A stretch of 64,000 bases of DNA from Lacinutrix himadriensis (GTDB taxonomy: Bacteria > Bacteroidota > Bacteroidia > Flavobacteriales > Flavobacteriaceae), in contig NZ_LIQI01000022.1 of NCBI RefSeq assembly GCF_001418105.1, positions 620,001-684,000 on the forward strand. Direction: 5' to 3'. Below are positions 8,701 through 17,302 of this stretch, in pieces. Every line of letters begins with the position of its first letter. The first letter of the stretch is position 1. The notes beneath the pieces were generated by a model that had not been told where the DNA came from, ran no database searches, and saw only the letters and a list, made by a program, of their open reading frames with translations. The translations under genes and the position numbers were made by a program.

Positions 8701-9353
8701 TACAGGCTCATTTCTGGTACTTCGCCATCTACAATTAAAGTACCTTCTGTAGCCTTTTGAATCTCTTCTACAGAAACTCCTGGAGCGCGTTCTAGTAATT
8801 TAAATCCCTTTGCTGTTACTTCTAAAACAGCCAAGTTAGTTACAATCTTTTTTACACAACCAACTCCAGTTAAAGGCAAGCTACAATTTTTAAGAAGTTT
8901 AGATTCCCCAGCTCTATTGGTATGCATCATGGCAACAATTATGTTTTCTGCACTAGCAACCAAATCCATTGCGCCTCCCATTCCTTTTACCATTTTACCT
9001 GGAATTTTCCAATTGGCAATATCTCCATTTTCTGAAACTTCCATAGCACCAAGAATAGTAAGGTCTACATGTTTCCCTCTAATCATAGAGAAGCTCATTG
9101 CAGAGTCGAAAAAACTAGCTCCAGGAAGCGTGGTAATGGTTTGTTTTCCTGCGTTAATTATATCTGCATCTTCTTCTCCTTCAAAAGGAAACGGTCCCAT
9201 TCCTAAAACGCCATTTTCACTTTGAAATTCTACTTCTATATCGTCTCTAACATAGTTTGCTACTAATGTTGGTATACCAATACCAAGGTTTACGTAGTAA
9301 CCATCTTGTACTTCTTTTGCAATTCGTTTTGCTATTCCTGTTTTATCTAACAT
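8700..9353 (-). CDS. scoB: 3-oxoacid CoA-transferase subunit B
   Basis: 217 aa beta subunit of succinyl-CoA:3-oxoacid CoA-transferase, which moves CoA between succinyl-CoA and acetoacetate for ketone-body or fatty-acid use. The catalytic Glu is Glu46 in SENGVLGMGP, and the family motif GIGIPTL lies at 24-30. Length is normal for the beta subunit. It pairs with scoA upstream, but the gap between them is 169 bases, wide for this operon, because a palindromic repeat element sits in it. Its 3' end has been duplicated twice downstream. Confidence 0.93.
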   Translation of the reverse strand: MLDKTGIAKRIAKEVQDGYYVNLGIGIPTLVANYVRDDIEVEFQSENGVLGMGPFPFEGEEDADIINAGKQTITTLPGASFFDSAMSFSMIRGKHVDLTILGAMEVSENGDIANWKIPGKMVKGMGGAMDLVASAENIIVAMMHTNRAGESKLLKNCSLPLTGVGCVKKIVTNLAVLEVTAKGFKLLERAPGVSVEEIQKATEGTLIVDGEVPEMSL

Positions 9354-9368
9354 GTTCTTTTGTTTTTT

Positions 9369-9516
9369 GTCATTCCCGCCTTTCGTCTTCGCTCAAGATA
9401 AACTAAGGCAGGAATCTTTTTAATTGAAACTGTAATTCTGTAAATGGATTCCTGCTTTACTCTTTAATTTCTTTTTAATTATTGAAATCATGAACCTTCG
9501 ATGTAGCAGGAATGAC
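9369..9516. repeat. Palindromic insertion element with GTCATTCC termini
   Basis: Ends are GTCATTCC (9369-9376) and GGAATGAC (9509-9516). Inside are a second inverted pair, GGCAGGAATC and GATTCCTGCT, giving a nested structure. It fills nearly the whole scoA-scoB gap. Similar GATTCCTnC and GGAATGAC pieces occur in other gaps of this window, so it looks like a MITE or REP-like interspersed repeat. Confidence 0.65.
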
Positions 9517-9522
9517 AATTCT

Positions 9523-10224
9523 TTAACTTCGTTGTCTTACAGTTCTCTGCTCAATTCTCTTTTCATATTTAGCACCTTGAAAAATGCGTTGTACAAATAT
9601 TCCCGGAATATGAATTTGATTGGGATCTAGCGCTCCTACAGGAACTAATTCTTCTACCTCAGCAACGGTGATTTTTGCAGCACCACACATATTCGGATTA
9701 AAATTTCTAGCAGTTCCTTTAAAGATTAAATTTCCTGCAGCATCTCCTTTCCATGCTTTTACAAAAGCAAAATCTGCCTTAAAAGCATGTTCTAACACAT
9801 ACATTTTACCATCAAATTCTCTAGTTTCTTTTCCTTCTGCTACTTCTGTACCATATCCTGCTGGTGTGTAAATTGCAGGAAATCCAGCTTGTGCTGCTCT
9901 ACAACGTTCTGCTAATGTACCTTGAGGAATAAGCTCTACATCTAACTCACCAGATAGCATCTGACGTTCAAATTCTGCGTTTTCACCAACATAGGAAGAA
10001 ATCATTTTTTTAACTTGTTTTTGATGTAATAACAAGCCTAGACCAAAATCATCTACTCCTGCGTTATTAGAAATACAGGTGAGTCCTTTTATATTCTTTT
10101 TTACTAATTCTGCTATGGAATTTTCAGCAATACCAGAAAGTCCAAATCCGCCAAACATGAAAGTCATGTTGTCTTGAACACCTTGCAATGCTTCTTGTAC
10201 AGAATCTACTTTTTTATTAATCAT
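9523..10224 (-). CDS. scoA: 3-oxoacid CoA-transferase subunit A
   Basis: 233 aa alpha subunit of the CoA-transferase; together with scoB it forms the active enzyme. The glycine-rich GGFGLSGI near residues 25-32 and [11 protein letters not shown]-like region ([11 protein letters not shown]) are family marks for CoA binding. I choose ATG 10224 ([13 protein letters not shown]); an upstream in-frame ATG at 10269 would add 15 residues that do not resemble the family. The C-terminus [10 protein letters not shown] matches the family end, so the repeat insertion lies just outside the coding region. Transcription runs into scoB. Confidence 0.93.
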   Translation of the reverse strand: MINKKVDSVQEALQGVQDNMTFMFGGFGLSGIAENSIAELVKKNIKGLTCISNNAGVDDFGLGLLLHQKQVKKMISSYVGENAEFERQMLSGELDVELIPQGTLAERCRAAQAGFPAIYTPAGYGTEVAEGKETREFDGKMYVLEHAFKADFAFVKAWKGDAAGNLIFKGTARNFNPNMCGAAKITVAEVEELVPVGALDPNQIHIPGIFVQRIFQGAKYEKRIEQRTVRQRS

Positions 10225-10434
10225 TTTTGTAATTTTTTGGAACTGAAAAATACGAAATAAAAAAACCATTCGGAATAGAATGGCTTTGAAATTATGTGTG
10301 ACTATTAGAGAACTGATTTATTTGTTAAAAAAATTAAAATTCGCTTTGCTTATTTTTCCTTAAACAATCTTATATCTTCCTATTGAATGGTCTCGAGCAA
10401 TTAATTTTAAAACCCTTCCATATTTAATTTCTCC

Positions 10435-10482
10435 TTAAAACAAACAACTCCTTCCCTAAAAAAGGAAGGAGTTGTTGTTTTA
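10435..10482 (-). terminator. Strong terminator of the ricT-gldH-PBP operon
   Basis: Long stem AAAACAAACAACTCCTTCC against GGAAGGAGTTGTTGTTTT, one bulge, loop CTAAAAAA. It lies 47 bases after the PBP1A stop. A related, poorer version lies at 50299-50328. The remaining bases between scoA and the PBP gene show only the short palindrome at 10505. Confidence 0.75.
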
Positions 10483-10504
10483 AAATTTCACAAATACATC
10501 ATGA

Positions 10505-10524
10505 GATTCCTGCCTTCGCAGGAA
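10505..10524. repeat. Short palindromic repeat GATTCCTGC-CTTC-GCAGGAAT
   Basis: Near-perfect hairpin of the same interspersed family seen between scoA and scoB. It lies just after the PBP1A stop codon. Confidence 0.6.
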
Positions 10525-10528
10525 TATA

Positions 10529-12898
10529 TTAGAAGTCTAATTCTTCAGGAACATCTTCATCTGGTCCATCTGAATCTGAATCTTGCTTTTGTTTATAATC
10601 ATCACAATCTACTTCAATAGAAAGGTTTTTTGGTCTTTCAAATTCGCCTTGAGATATTTCAAGTTCTTCGTTTTCATAACAACTTTTCATATACATTCCC
10701 CAAATTGGTAATGCCATTGCTGCTCCTTGCCCATAAGTTATAGACGCAAAATGTGCTGCTCTATCTTCAGCTCCAACCCAAACTCCTGTAACTAGGTTTG
10801 GTACCATTCCCATAAACCAACCATCACTCTGGTTTTGTGTTGTTCCTGTTTTTCCGGCTATTGGATTTGTAAACTCATACGGATACCCAGTAATTACTTC
10901 TCTGTAATCTGCACGCCATTTATCACGCCCTTTACCTCTTAATCTACCCCCTGAACCAGATTGTGTTACGCCTTCCATTAGGTTTACCGTTACATAAGCA
11001 GCTTCTTCCCCTAATACATCGCGAGATTCTGGTGTAAATTGGTATAAAATCGTTCCGTTTTTATCTTCAATATGTGTTACCATTACTGGTTTTGTATAAA
11101 CGCCTTGGTTTGCAAAAGCAGAATATGCGCCAACCATTTCATAAACACTTACGTCTGGCGTTCCTAAGGCTATAGAAGGTACGGCAAGAACTTCAGATTC
11201 TATTCCTAATTTCTTTACTAAATCTACAACAGGCTGCGGACCAACCTTATCCATTAAACGCGCTGTAATGGTATTTACAGAATTTGCTAAAGCATTTTTT
11301 AAGGTTCTTGTTCCTCCATATTCGTTATTATCATTTCTTGGTGTCCAAGGTTCTGGATTTCCATACTTATTTGCTTCAATAGTAATTTGAGAATTTGGCA
11401 ATACATCACAAGGAGAAAGGTGCAACTGGTCGATTGCTGTTGCGTACACAAAAGGTTTAAAAGTAGAACCTACTTGACGTTTAGATTGGTTTACATGATC
11501 ATATTGAAAATGCTTGTAACTAACACCACCAACCCATGCTTTTACATGACCTGTTTGCGGATTCATAGACATCATTCCTGTGTGTAAAAAATGCTTATAA
11601 TAACGCATAGAATCTATAGGCTTCATAATAGTATCTATTTCTGAAGCTTTACCTTCTTTCCATGCAAAAACAGACATTTTTGTAGGCTTATAAAATGATG
11701 CTCGTATTTCTTTTTCCGATTTACCAGCTTTTTTCATTATTCTCCAACGCTCTCCTCTGCTCATTGCTTTTTGCATTAAAGAATCTATTCCTCCTTTTGT
11801 TAAATCTAAAAATGGAGCTGTTGGGTTACGATCCGGTGTGTTTTGATGAAAAAATTCTGCTTGCAATCTTGGCATGTGTCTATTTACAGCATCTTCAGCA
11901 TATAATTGCATTCTAGAATCTATGGTTGTATATACTTTTAATCCATCACTATTGATGTTATACGCGGTACCATCTGGTTTTCTATTGGCTTTATCTTTTG
12001 TCCAATCTTTCATAAAAGCACGAAGATATTCTCTAAAATAAGTGGCAGTACCTTCACGATGCGATTCTGGAGAATAGCGCAAACCTAAATCAAGTTTTTG
12101 AAGCGAATCTTTAACAGTTTCATCAATATAACCATACTTTTCCATTTGTGCTAAAACCACATTACGTCTGTTTTTTACACCAATTGGATTACGTTCTGGT
12201 CTTGGATTATATAAAGAAGAGTTTTTAAACATACCAACCAACATTGCTGATTCTTTAATATCTAACTCCATTGGCTCTTTACCAAAATAAATTCTGGATG
12301 CAGAACGGATTCCATCTCCATTATTTCCAAAATCATAGATATTAAAATATTGCGCAATAATCTCTTCTTTAGTGTATTGTCGTTCTAGTTTTGTAGCGAT
12401 AATCCACTCTTTAATTTTTTGCGTAATTCTACTTAGTGTGTTTGTAGAAGCCACACCAACAAATAACTGTCTAGATAATTGTTGCGAAATGGTACTTGCG
12501 CCACCTTTGCTTCCTAAATACACAAATGCTCTTAGTGTTCCTCTTGCATCAATTCCTGAATGCTCATGAAAACGCGCATCTTCTGTTGCAATTAAAGCAT
12601 CTACTAAGTGCTTTGGTAATTCATCATAACTTACAGGAGTTCTGTTATCGTTAAAATAGAATTTACCTAGGGTTTTACCATCTGAAGAAATAATTTCAGT
12701 AGCTAAATTCGTTTTAGGATTTTCTAATATGGTATGATCTGGAAGCGCTCCAAAAACACCCCATGAAGCTAATAAAAACACGAGTATTATTGCCAAAACA
12801 CCTCCTAAAAAAAGCTTCCAAAACCAACTTATGTATTTTGAAAAATCTTGAGTTACTGCTTTTTTATTTGCCTGCTTTTTTGCTTGCTTTTTTGCCAT
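10529..12898 (-). CDS. Bifunctional penicillin-binding protein 1A
   Basis: 789 aa class A PBP that polymerises lipid II and cross-links peptidoglycan. After a basic N-terminus a signal anchor spans about 24-48. The GT51 glycosyltransferase domain has catalytic Glu106 in ATEDARFHEHSGID and the STISQQLSRQLF motif at 135-146. The transpeptidase has STFK at 478-481, SVN at 540-542 and KTGT at 683-686, all intact. The C-terminus is acidic and disordered (DSDSDGPDEDVPEE). It is the third gene of the ricT-gldH-PBP unit, 49 bases after gldH, with a repeat fragment at 12918-12944 in that gap and a terminator downstream. Confidence 0.95.
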   Translation of the reverse strand: MAKKQAKKQANKKAVTQDFSKYISWFWKLFLGGVLAIILVFLLASWGVFGALPDHTILENPKTNLATEIISSDGKTLGKFYFNDNRTPVSYDELPKHLVDALIATEDARFHEHSGIDARGTLRAFVYLGSKGGASTISQQLSRQLFVGVASTNTLSRITQKIKEWIIATKLERQYTKEEIIAQYFNIYDFGNNGDGIRSASRIYFGKEPMELDIKESAMLVGMFKNSSLYNPRPERNPIGVKNRRNVVLAQMEKYGYIDETVKDSLQKLDLGLRYSPESHREGTATYFREYLRAFMKDWTKDKANRKPDGTAYNINSDGLKVYTTIDSRMQLYAEDAVNRHMPRLQAEFFHQNTPDRNPTAPFLDLTKGGIDSLMQKAMSRGERWRIMKKAGKSEKEIRASFYKPTKMSVFAWKEGKASEIDTIMKPIDSMRYYKHFLHTGMMSMNPQTGHVKAWVGGVSYKHFQYDHVNQSKRQVGSTFKPFVYATAIDQLHLSPCDVLPNSQITIEANKYGNPEPWTPRNDNNEYGGTRTLKNALANSVNTITARLMDKVGPQPVVDLVKKLGIESEVLAVPSIALGTPDVSVYEMVGAYSAFANQGVYTKPVMVTHIEDKNGTILYQFTPESRDVLGEEAAYVTVNLMEGVTQSGSGGRLRGKGRDKWRADYREVITGYPYEFTNPIAGKTGTTQNQSDGWFMGMVPNLVTGVWVGAEDRAAHFASITYGQGAAMALPIWGMYMKSCYENEELEISQGEFERPKNLSIEVDCDDYKQKQDSDSDGPDEDVPEELDF

Positions 12899-12947
12899 TA
12901 ACTATTTTCTTTTGTTAGATACTTCGACTGTGCTCCGTATGACATTT

Positions 12948-13439
12948 TTAATTATTATTTATATTTTCTACTCTAAATCCAACATCTGTGATGCCTTCCA
13001 AATCCACAACACCATTTACTTTACCGTTTTCACGCATGGCATGTTGAATCTTTATTTGGTATTCTCCAGTTTCACTAAAAACAAAACCTTCTTTATACCA
13101 CAATTTATTTTCTTTAATACCAGAAAAACCAGAACCTAAAAATTCTCCATTAGGTTTCGCCATTTTATATTCTAAAGTGTCTTTTACTGTTTTTCCGTGC
13201 GGATAATTCATTGCTACTATGAGATACAAATTATTGTATTTGTATTCTTGATTATTTCGCAGGTTTACAAACAAATTGTATTTATTAATACTATCAGGTG
13301 CCTGTACTTTAAAAGATATAACATCCTCTTTATTCCATTTTTTATCTACACTTTGATAGGTATCAAAAACACCATTAGCATCACAAGACACAAAAATTAG
13401 AGAAAGAAATAAAAGCAATAGAAAAATACTATTTCGCAT
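12948..13439 (-). CDS. gldH: Gliding motility lipoprotein GldH
   Basis: 163 aa lipoprotein needed for gliding and associated with the type IX secretion machinery in Flavobacteriia. The signal peptide ends in the lipobox LIFVSC with Cys19. I choose ATG 13439 because it starts a perfect lipoprotein signal (MRNSIFLLLLFLSL); longer reading is the other frame of the ricT repeat tail. The start overlaps the end of ricT by 11 bases, so translation is coupled. The neighbours ricT upstream and PBP1A downstream are the usual flavobacterial context. Confidence 0.9.
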   Translation of the reverse strand: MRNSIFLLLLFLSLIFVSCDANGVFDTYQSVDKKWNKEDVISFKVQAPDSINKYNLFVNLRNNQEYKYNNLYLIVAMNYPHGKTVKDTLEYKMAKPNGEFLGSGFSGIKENKLWYKEGFVFSETGEYQIKIQHAMRENGKVNGVVDLEGITDVGFRVENINNN

Positions 13440-14847
13440 TGTTTGTTTTGTTGGTATTACTGTTTTTATTTGTGTTTCTAGTTTTGTTGGTATTGCTAGT
13501 TCTACTTGTATTACTTGTTTTGTTCGCTTTATTGGCATTGCCTGCCTTGTTGGTGTTATTACTTTTATTTGGGTTGTTACTTTTATTCGCATTACCAGCT
13601 TTGTTAGCAGTATTGCTTTTGTTCGTAGTACTTGTTTTATTCGTATTACGGGGTTTATTGGTATTCGGTTTGTTTGGCTTGTTGGTATTCGTATTATTGG
13701 TACTATTTTGAGGTTTTGCTCTTCTCTTATTGTTTTTACGTTTTTTATTGCCTTTTGGATTATCGAAACGTGTTAAACTATCTTGACCAACAACGTTTTC
13801 AAACTCGGTTTTAGTATCTTCTACCAGTTCTAATGCGTATTCTTCTAGACTTTCAATCTTTTCTTTTTTCTTATTGATTGCTATAATTTCATTGGCTTGA
13901 TCTTTCGTAATCTTGTGCCAATTCATCCATTCGCCTTCATAAGCATACCATAAATGACCTTGAAAAATATCTGTTTTCTGACAAACAGCAGTTCCTTTTT
14001 TGGTGTATAATTTTATTTCCGGTTTTGGAAGCGTTTTTAAAGCATCTAAATAACTATCTAACTCATAGTTTAAACAGCATTTTAATTTCCCACATTGTCC
14101 TGCTAATTTTTGCGGATTTAAAGATAACTGCTGATAACGTGCTGCAGAGGTACTTACCGATCTAAAATCGGTTAACCAAGTAGAACAACATAACTCACGT
14201 CCACAAGAACCAATACCACCAAGTCTTGCTGCTTCTTGTCTAAAACCAACTTGTTTCATTTCAATTCTGGTTCTAAACTCTCTTGCAAAAAGTTTAATAA
14301 GCTCTCTAAAATCTACGCGTTCTTCTGCGGTGTAATAAAAAGTAGCTTTACTGGCATCTCCTTGAAATTCGATATCCGAAATTTTCATTTTCAATTTCAA
14401 ATCTATTGCAAATTGGCGTGCTTTTACCTTCATTGCTTCTTCTCTATCACGAGCTTCAGACCAAATATCGATATCTTTTTGTGATGCTTTTCTGTATATT
14501 TTTTGAATCGTTTCGGGGTTTTCAGAAACCTTTTTACGTTTCATTTGCACTCTTACTAGTTCTCCAGTAAGCGTTGCCATACCAATATCATGTCCGGATT
14601 GTGCCTGTGTTGCAACCACGTCACCAATTGCTAAGGTTAGGTTTTCGGTATTTTTGTAGTATTCTTTTCTTCCGTTTTTAAAACGAACCTCCACCCAATC
14701 AAAGGGTTTTTCTCCGTTTGGAAGCGACATGTTTGCTAACCAATCAAAAACAGTGAGTTTGTTACAACTATCTGTTCCACATGTTCCGTTACTTTTGCAG
14801 CCTTTTGGTTGGCCATCTTTTCCTGTTGAACAAGTTCCACAAGCCAT
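13429..14847 (-). CDS. ricT: PSP1-domain protein RicT (YaaT homologue) with Asn/Lys/Thr-rich tail
   Basis: 472 aa. RicT with partners RicA and RicF forms an iron-sulfur-containing complex that affects RNase Y activity in Bacillus; here only RicT is seen. Cysteines occur near the N-terminus (ACGTCSTGKDG) and in the PSP1 core (GSCGRELCCSTW and GQCGKLKCCLNYE), consistent with metal or cluster binding. I choose ATG 14847 (MACGTCSTG), 10 codons inside the longest frame. The last roughly 85 residues are a low-complexity run of NTNK-, NSNK- and NANK-like units coded by degenerate tandem repeats. First gene of the operon with gldH and PBP1A; two hairpins precede it. Confidence 0.9.
   Translation of the reverse strand: MACGTCSTGKDGQPKGCKSNGTCGTDSCNKLTVFDWLANMSLPNGEKPFDWVEVRFKNGRKEYYKNTENLTLAIGDVVATQAQSGHDIGMATLTGELVRVQMKRKKVSENPETIQKIYRKASQKDIDIWSEARDREEAMKVKARQFAIDLKLKMKISDIEFQGDASKATFYYTAEERVDFRELIKLFAREFRTRIEMKQVGFRQEAARLGGIGSCGRELCCSTWLTDFRSVSTSAARYQQLSLNPQKLAGQCGKLKCCLNYELDSYLDALKTLPKPEIKLYTKKGTAVCQKTDIFQGHLWYAYEGEWMNWHKITKDQANEIIAINKKKEKIESLEEYALELVEDTKTEFENVVGQDSLTRFDNPKGNKKRKNNKRRAKPQNSTNNTNTNKPNKPNTNKPRNTNKTSTTNKSNTANKAGNANKSNNPNKSNNTNKAGNANKANKTSNTSRTSNTNKTRNTNKNSNTNKTNNAK
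13440..13710. repeat. Degenerate short tandem repeats coding the RicT tail
   Basis: Repeats of about 12-18 bases on the ttgttggtattact theme code the Asn/Thr/Lys tail of RicT. The antisense strand is open too but is only a leucine/valine-rich shadow. Repeat number is likely to vary between strains. Confidence 0.7.
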
Positions 14848-14863
14848 AAAGTGTATATATTGA

Positions 14864-14889
14864 TTCTGAAAAAGCACTCTTTTTCAGAA
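14864..14889 (-). promoter_or_regulatory. Leader hairpin just upstream of ricT
   Basis: An 11 bp perfect stem, TTCTGAAAAAG and CTTTTTCAGAA, closes a 4-base loop 17 bases before the ricT start codon. It would lie in the 5' leader. Confidence 0.5.
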
Positions 14890-14941
14890 GAAGATTAATA
14901 AAAAATAGTTTCTTTTTTAATGATTTCTACTTTCATAGAAA

Positions 14942-14972
14942 TTACAAACCAAAGTACTACTTTGGTTTGTAA
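14942..14972. promoter_or_regulatory. 31-bp perfect palindrome upstream of ricT
   Basis: Arms TTACAAACCAAAGTA and its exact complement are separated by one base. A smaller hairpin, ATTTCTA-N6-TAGAAAT, overlaps it at 14923-14942. The site could be the terminator of the radical SAM/trhO unit (a weak T-rich stretch follows leftward) or an operator for ricT. Confidence 0.55.
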
Positions 14973-15078
14973 AGATAATATTATTCTAACGACTTAAAAA
15001 CAAAGTTTTAGATTCCCTTTTTTCTTAAAAAGACAAACACACAGAAAACCAAGATAATTGCCTCGTGTTGTGTGCTTT

Positions 15079-16083
15079 TTAATTGAATTCTACTTCGTAG
15101 TTTAATCTATTGGTAAGTGATTTTAATTCGGTTTCCGACTTAAAAGCATTGGCATATAATTCTTTGCTCCAACCTATTCTTTTAGAGTAATCATTAAAGC
15201 TTTCTTCTTTCCAATTAAAGCCATCTTTCCAGAATTTATTGGGAGAAACATAACAAAACGTATAGTCGAAAATTAGACTGGAGTTGTTTATTTGTGTGCT
15301 TTTAGGAATTTCGTTAGATGCCAAAAGCATGATATTATTCGCTTTACAATTGTCTCGAATTTGTGTTATCAGTTTTGGATAATCGGCACGAATACTTTCT
15401 AAATCGAAATCATTATACTCGGTATTTCCAATTTTTCTAATGGGACGAATTTGAAGTATATCGAAACTTTTTCCGCTAAAATGATTAAAGAGTTCTGTTA
15501 ATTCGTAAAAATTATCTTTATTAAAAGTGTAATTAATTCGGACTTTAAAATCGTATTTACTTTTTAGTTTCTGAAAAGCATTAAATGCATTATGAAATTT
15601 CTCATAGCTCGATTTTTTCATAAAACCTTCGTAGCTTTCTTTTGTTACGCCATGTAATGAGATTGTAAATTCATTAAGTCCTGCTTCTAAAAGAGCTTCA
15701 ATCTTTTCTTCATCCAGTAAATTCGCATTGGTGGTCACAGAAATATATGGCACGCCATATTGTTTCCCTAATTTTACAATTTCTGGTAAATTTTTATAAA
15801 GCGTTGGCTCTGTACCACAACCAATTTGTAGTTTTAAAGCACGTTTAAAAATGGTTTTTGCTACTTGCTCTAATTCTTCAGGTTTAAATTGTCCCTTTAG
15901 AGTTTTCACATAATCGGCATCTGTAAAATAACACATTTTACAACGCAAGTTACAAGCCATTACAGGATCTAGATTTACTGCTAAATAACGCTTGTTGAGT
16001 TTATGTAACAGCCAAAGCCCTAGAAATTTAACTCTATGGCTTTTAATCTTTCGATTGAGTTGTAATAGCTTGTAAATATTCAT
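15079..16083 (-). CDS. Radical SAM protein of unknown substrate
   Basis: 334 aa. The cluster motif CNLRCKMC has Cys44, Cys48 and Cys51 (CxxxCxxC) and binds the 4Fe-4S cluster that cleaves S-adenosylmethionine. The following half barrel reads LEAGLNEFTISLHGVT, typical of MoaA/SPASM-type members, but no second cysteine-rich SPASM domain is visible. It may be involved in cofactor, peptide or polysaccharide modification. Its ATG directly abuts the trhO stop codon (16083/16084), so the two form one transcription unit with trhO first. Confidence 0.85.
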   Translation of the reverse strand: MNIYKLLQLNRKIKSHRVKFLGLWLLHKLNKRYLAVNLDPVMACNLRCKMCYFTDADYVKTLKGQFKPEELEQVAKTIFKRALKLQIGCGTEPTLYKNLPEIVKLGKQYGVPYISVTTNANLLDEEKIEALLEAGLNEFTISLHGVTKESYEGFMKKSSYEKFHNAFNAFQKLKSKYDFKVRINYTFNKDNFYELTELFNHFSGKSFDILQIRPIRKIGNTEYNDFDLESIRADYPKLITQIRDNCKANNIMLLASNEIPKSTQINNSSLIFDYTFCYVSPNKFWKDGFNWKEESFNDYSKRIGWSKELYANAFKSETELKSLTNRLNYEVEFN

Positions 16084-17154
16084 TTACTTTTTATTTGGTA
16101 AAGATTCAAAGATGTTTCTTAAATCTTTCTTGAAAGGTAAGTGATCTGCTCTTCCTTTTTTAAATATATCGTTACTATTTGCTTGCCCTTTTCGTAATTC
16201 TTTTTGCTCTTCAAAAGGCATTGCATGAATTTCTTGACAGGTTGTAGAGCAACAGTTATTCATTTCTTCCTTACACGCATCACATTGAATAAATAAAAGA
16301 TGACACGCATCATTTGCACAATTGGTATGAATATCGAATGCATCACCACATTGATGGCATTTTGCAATAACATCTTCGCTTATTTTTTCGGCTCTTCTTT
16401 CATCAAAAACAAAGTTTTTCCCAATGAATTTATTTTCTAAACCTTCGGCATTAATTTGACGTGTGTATTCTATAATTCCGCCTTCTAATTGGTATACATT
16501 TTTAAAACCTTTGTGCTTATAGTATGCACTTGCTTTTTCGCAACGTATTCCTCCTGTGCAATACATTAAAAGGTTTTTTTCTTCTTTAAATTCTTTTAAA
16601 TCTTCTTCAATAATATCTAAAGATTCTCGAAACGTATCTACGTCTGGCGTTACAGCACCATCGAAATGACCAATCTCACTTTCGTAATGATTACGCATAT
16701 CTACACAAACGGTGTTTGGGTTGACTAACATTTCGTTAAATTCTTTAGCAGAAAGATGCACTCCTTTATTTCGCACATCAAACGTATCGTCATTTAATCC
16801 GTCTGCAACAATCTTGTTTCTAACTTTTACTTTCAATTTTAGAAAGGACATATTGTCTTGCTCTACCGCAATATTTAGTCGTATTCCTTTTAAGAAATCA
16901 ATAGTATCTAAATGAGTTTTAAAAGCTTCAAATTGATCCGCTGGTAAGGATAGTTGGCCGTTTATGCCTTCTGTAGCGACGTATATTCTACCAAGAACAT
17001 CTAGTGCGTTCCAAGTTAAAAATAAGTGGTCTCTAAATTCTTGAGGATTTGTAATTTTAGCGTACTGATAAAAAGAAAGTGTTAATCGGTCTTTTCCTGC
17101 TTCTTCGATTAACGCGGCTCTTTCTTTTGCGCTTAAGGTATTGTACAGTTGCAT
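16084..17154 (-). CDS. trhO: Rhodanese-family tRNA uridine 5-oxyacetic acid pathway hydroxylase TrhO
   Basis: 356 aa. TrhO (YceA) hydroxylates uridine 34 of certain tRNAs in an oxygen-dependent way. The N-terminal domain is the acylphosphatase-like fold of the family; the rhodanese domain has the active loop CTGGIRCEKA with Cys199. The C-terminal part is rich in CxxC pairs (CHQCGD, CDACKEE, CCSTTC), probably a zinc site. Length is at the long end for the family. A good TACCTTTG promoter lies 37 bases before the start. It leads a two-gene unit with the radical SAM gene. Confidence 0.92.
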   Translation of the reverse strand: MQLYNTLSAKERAALIEEAGKDRLTLSFYQYAKITNPQEFRDHLFLTWNALDVLGRIYVATEGINGQLSLPADQFEAFKTHLDTIDFLKGIRLNIAVEQDNMSFLKLKVKVRNKIVADGLNDDTFDVRNKGVHLSAKEFNEMLVNPNTVCVDMRNHYESEIGHFDGAVTPDVDTFRESLDIIEEDLKEFKEEKNLLMYCTGGIRCEKASAYYKHKGFKNVYQLEGGIIEYTRQINAEGLENKFIGKNFVFDERRAEKISEDVIAKCHQCGDAFDIHTNCANDACHLLFIQCDACKEEMNNCCSTTCQEIHAMPFEEQKELRKGQANSNDIFKKGRADHLPFKKDLRNIFESLPNKK

Positions 17155-17191
17155 GCTATACTAATTTTTAAGGTTAAAGAATAATTTTTTA

Positions 17192-17199
17192 CAAAGGTA
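17192..17199 (-). promoter_or_regulatory. -7 element TACCTTTG for trhO
   Basis: Exact match to the Bacteroidota -7 consensus TAnnTTTG on the minus strand; CTTG lies 19 bases upstream as a -33 element. The leader would be about 32 bases. Confidence 0.55.
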
Positions 17200-17261
17200 G
17201 TATTTTAAAAAGAATAGGCAAGATTTGTGTCTTTTGATAATAGAATATAAAAGTTAAAAAC

Positions 17262-17298
17262 AAAAAAAGTCCTTTACGCTCTGCAAAGGACTTTTAAT
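17262..17298 (-). terminator. Rho-independent terminator of the small-peptide unit
   Basis: Stem AAAAGTCCTTT / AAAGGACTTTT around a 9-base loop, with seven Ts at the leftward end. It stops leftward transcription before the trhO promoter, so it must belong to a transcript starting between trhO and recA. Confidence 0.8.
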
Positions 17299-17302
17299 AG
17301 AC

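Noticed and set aside
13450-13700. Repeats in ricT as a possible CRISPR
   Set aside because: Units are short, degenerate, without spacers and in the reading frame of a conserved gene.
13439-13711. Long open frame, plus strand, rich in Leu/Val/Phe, antisense to ricT
   Set aside because: It is only the complement of the Asn/Thr/Lys repeat tail of RicT; no start signal or plausible protein composition.
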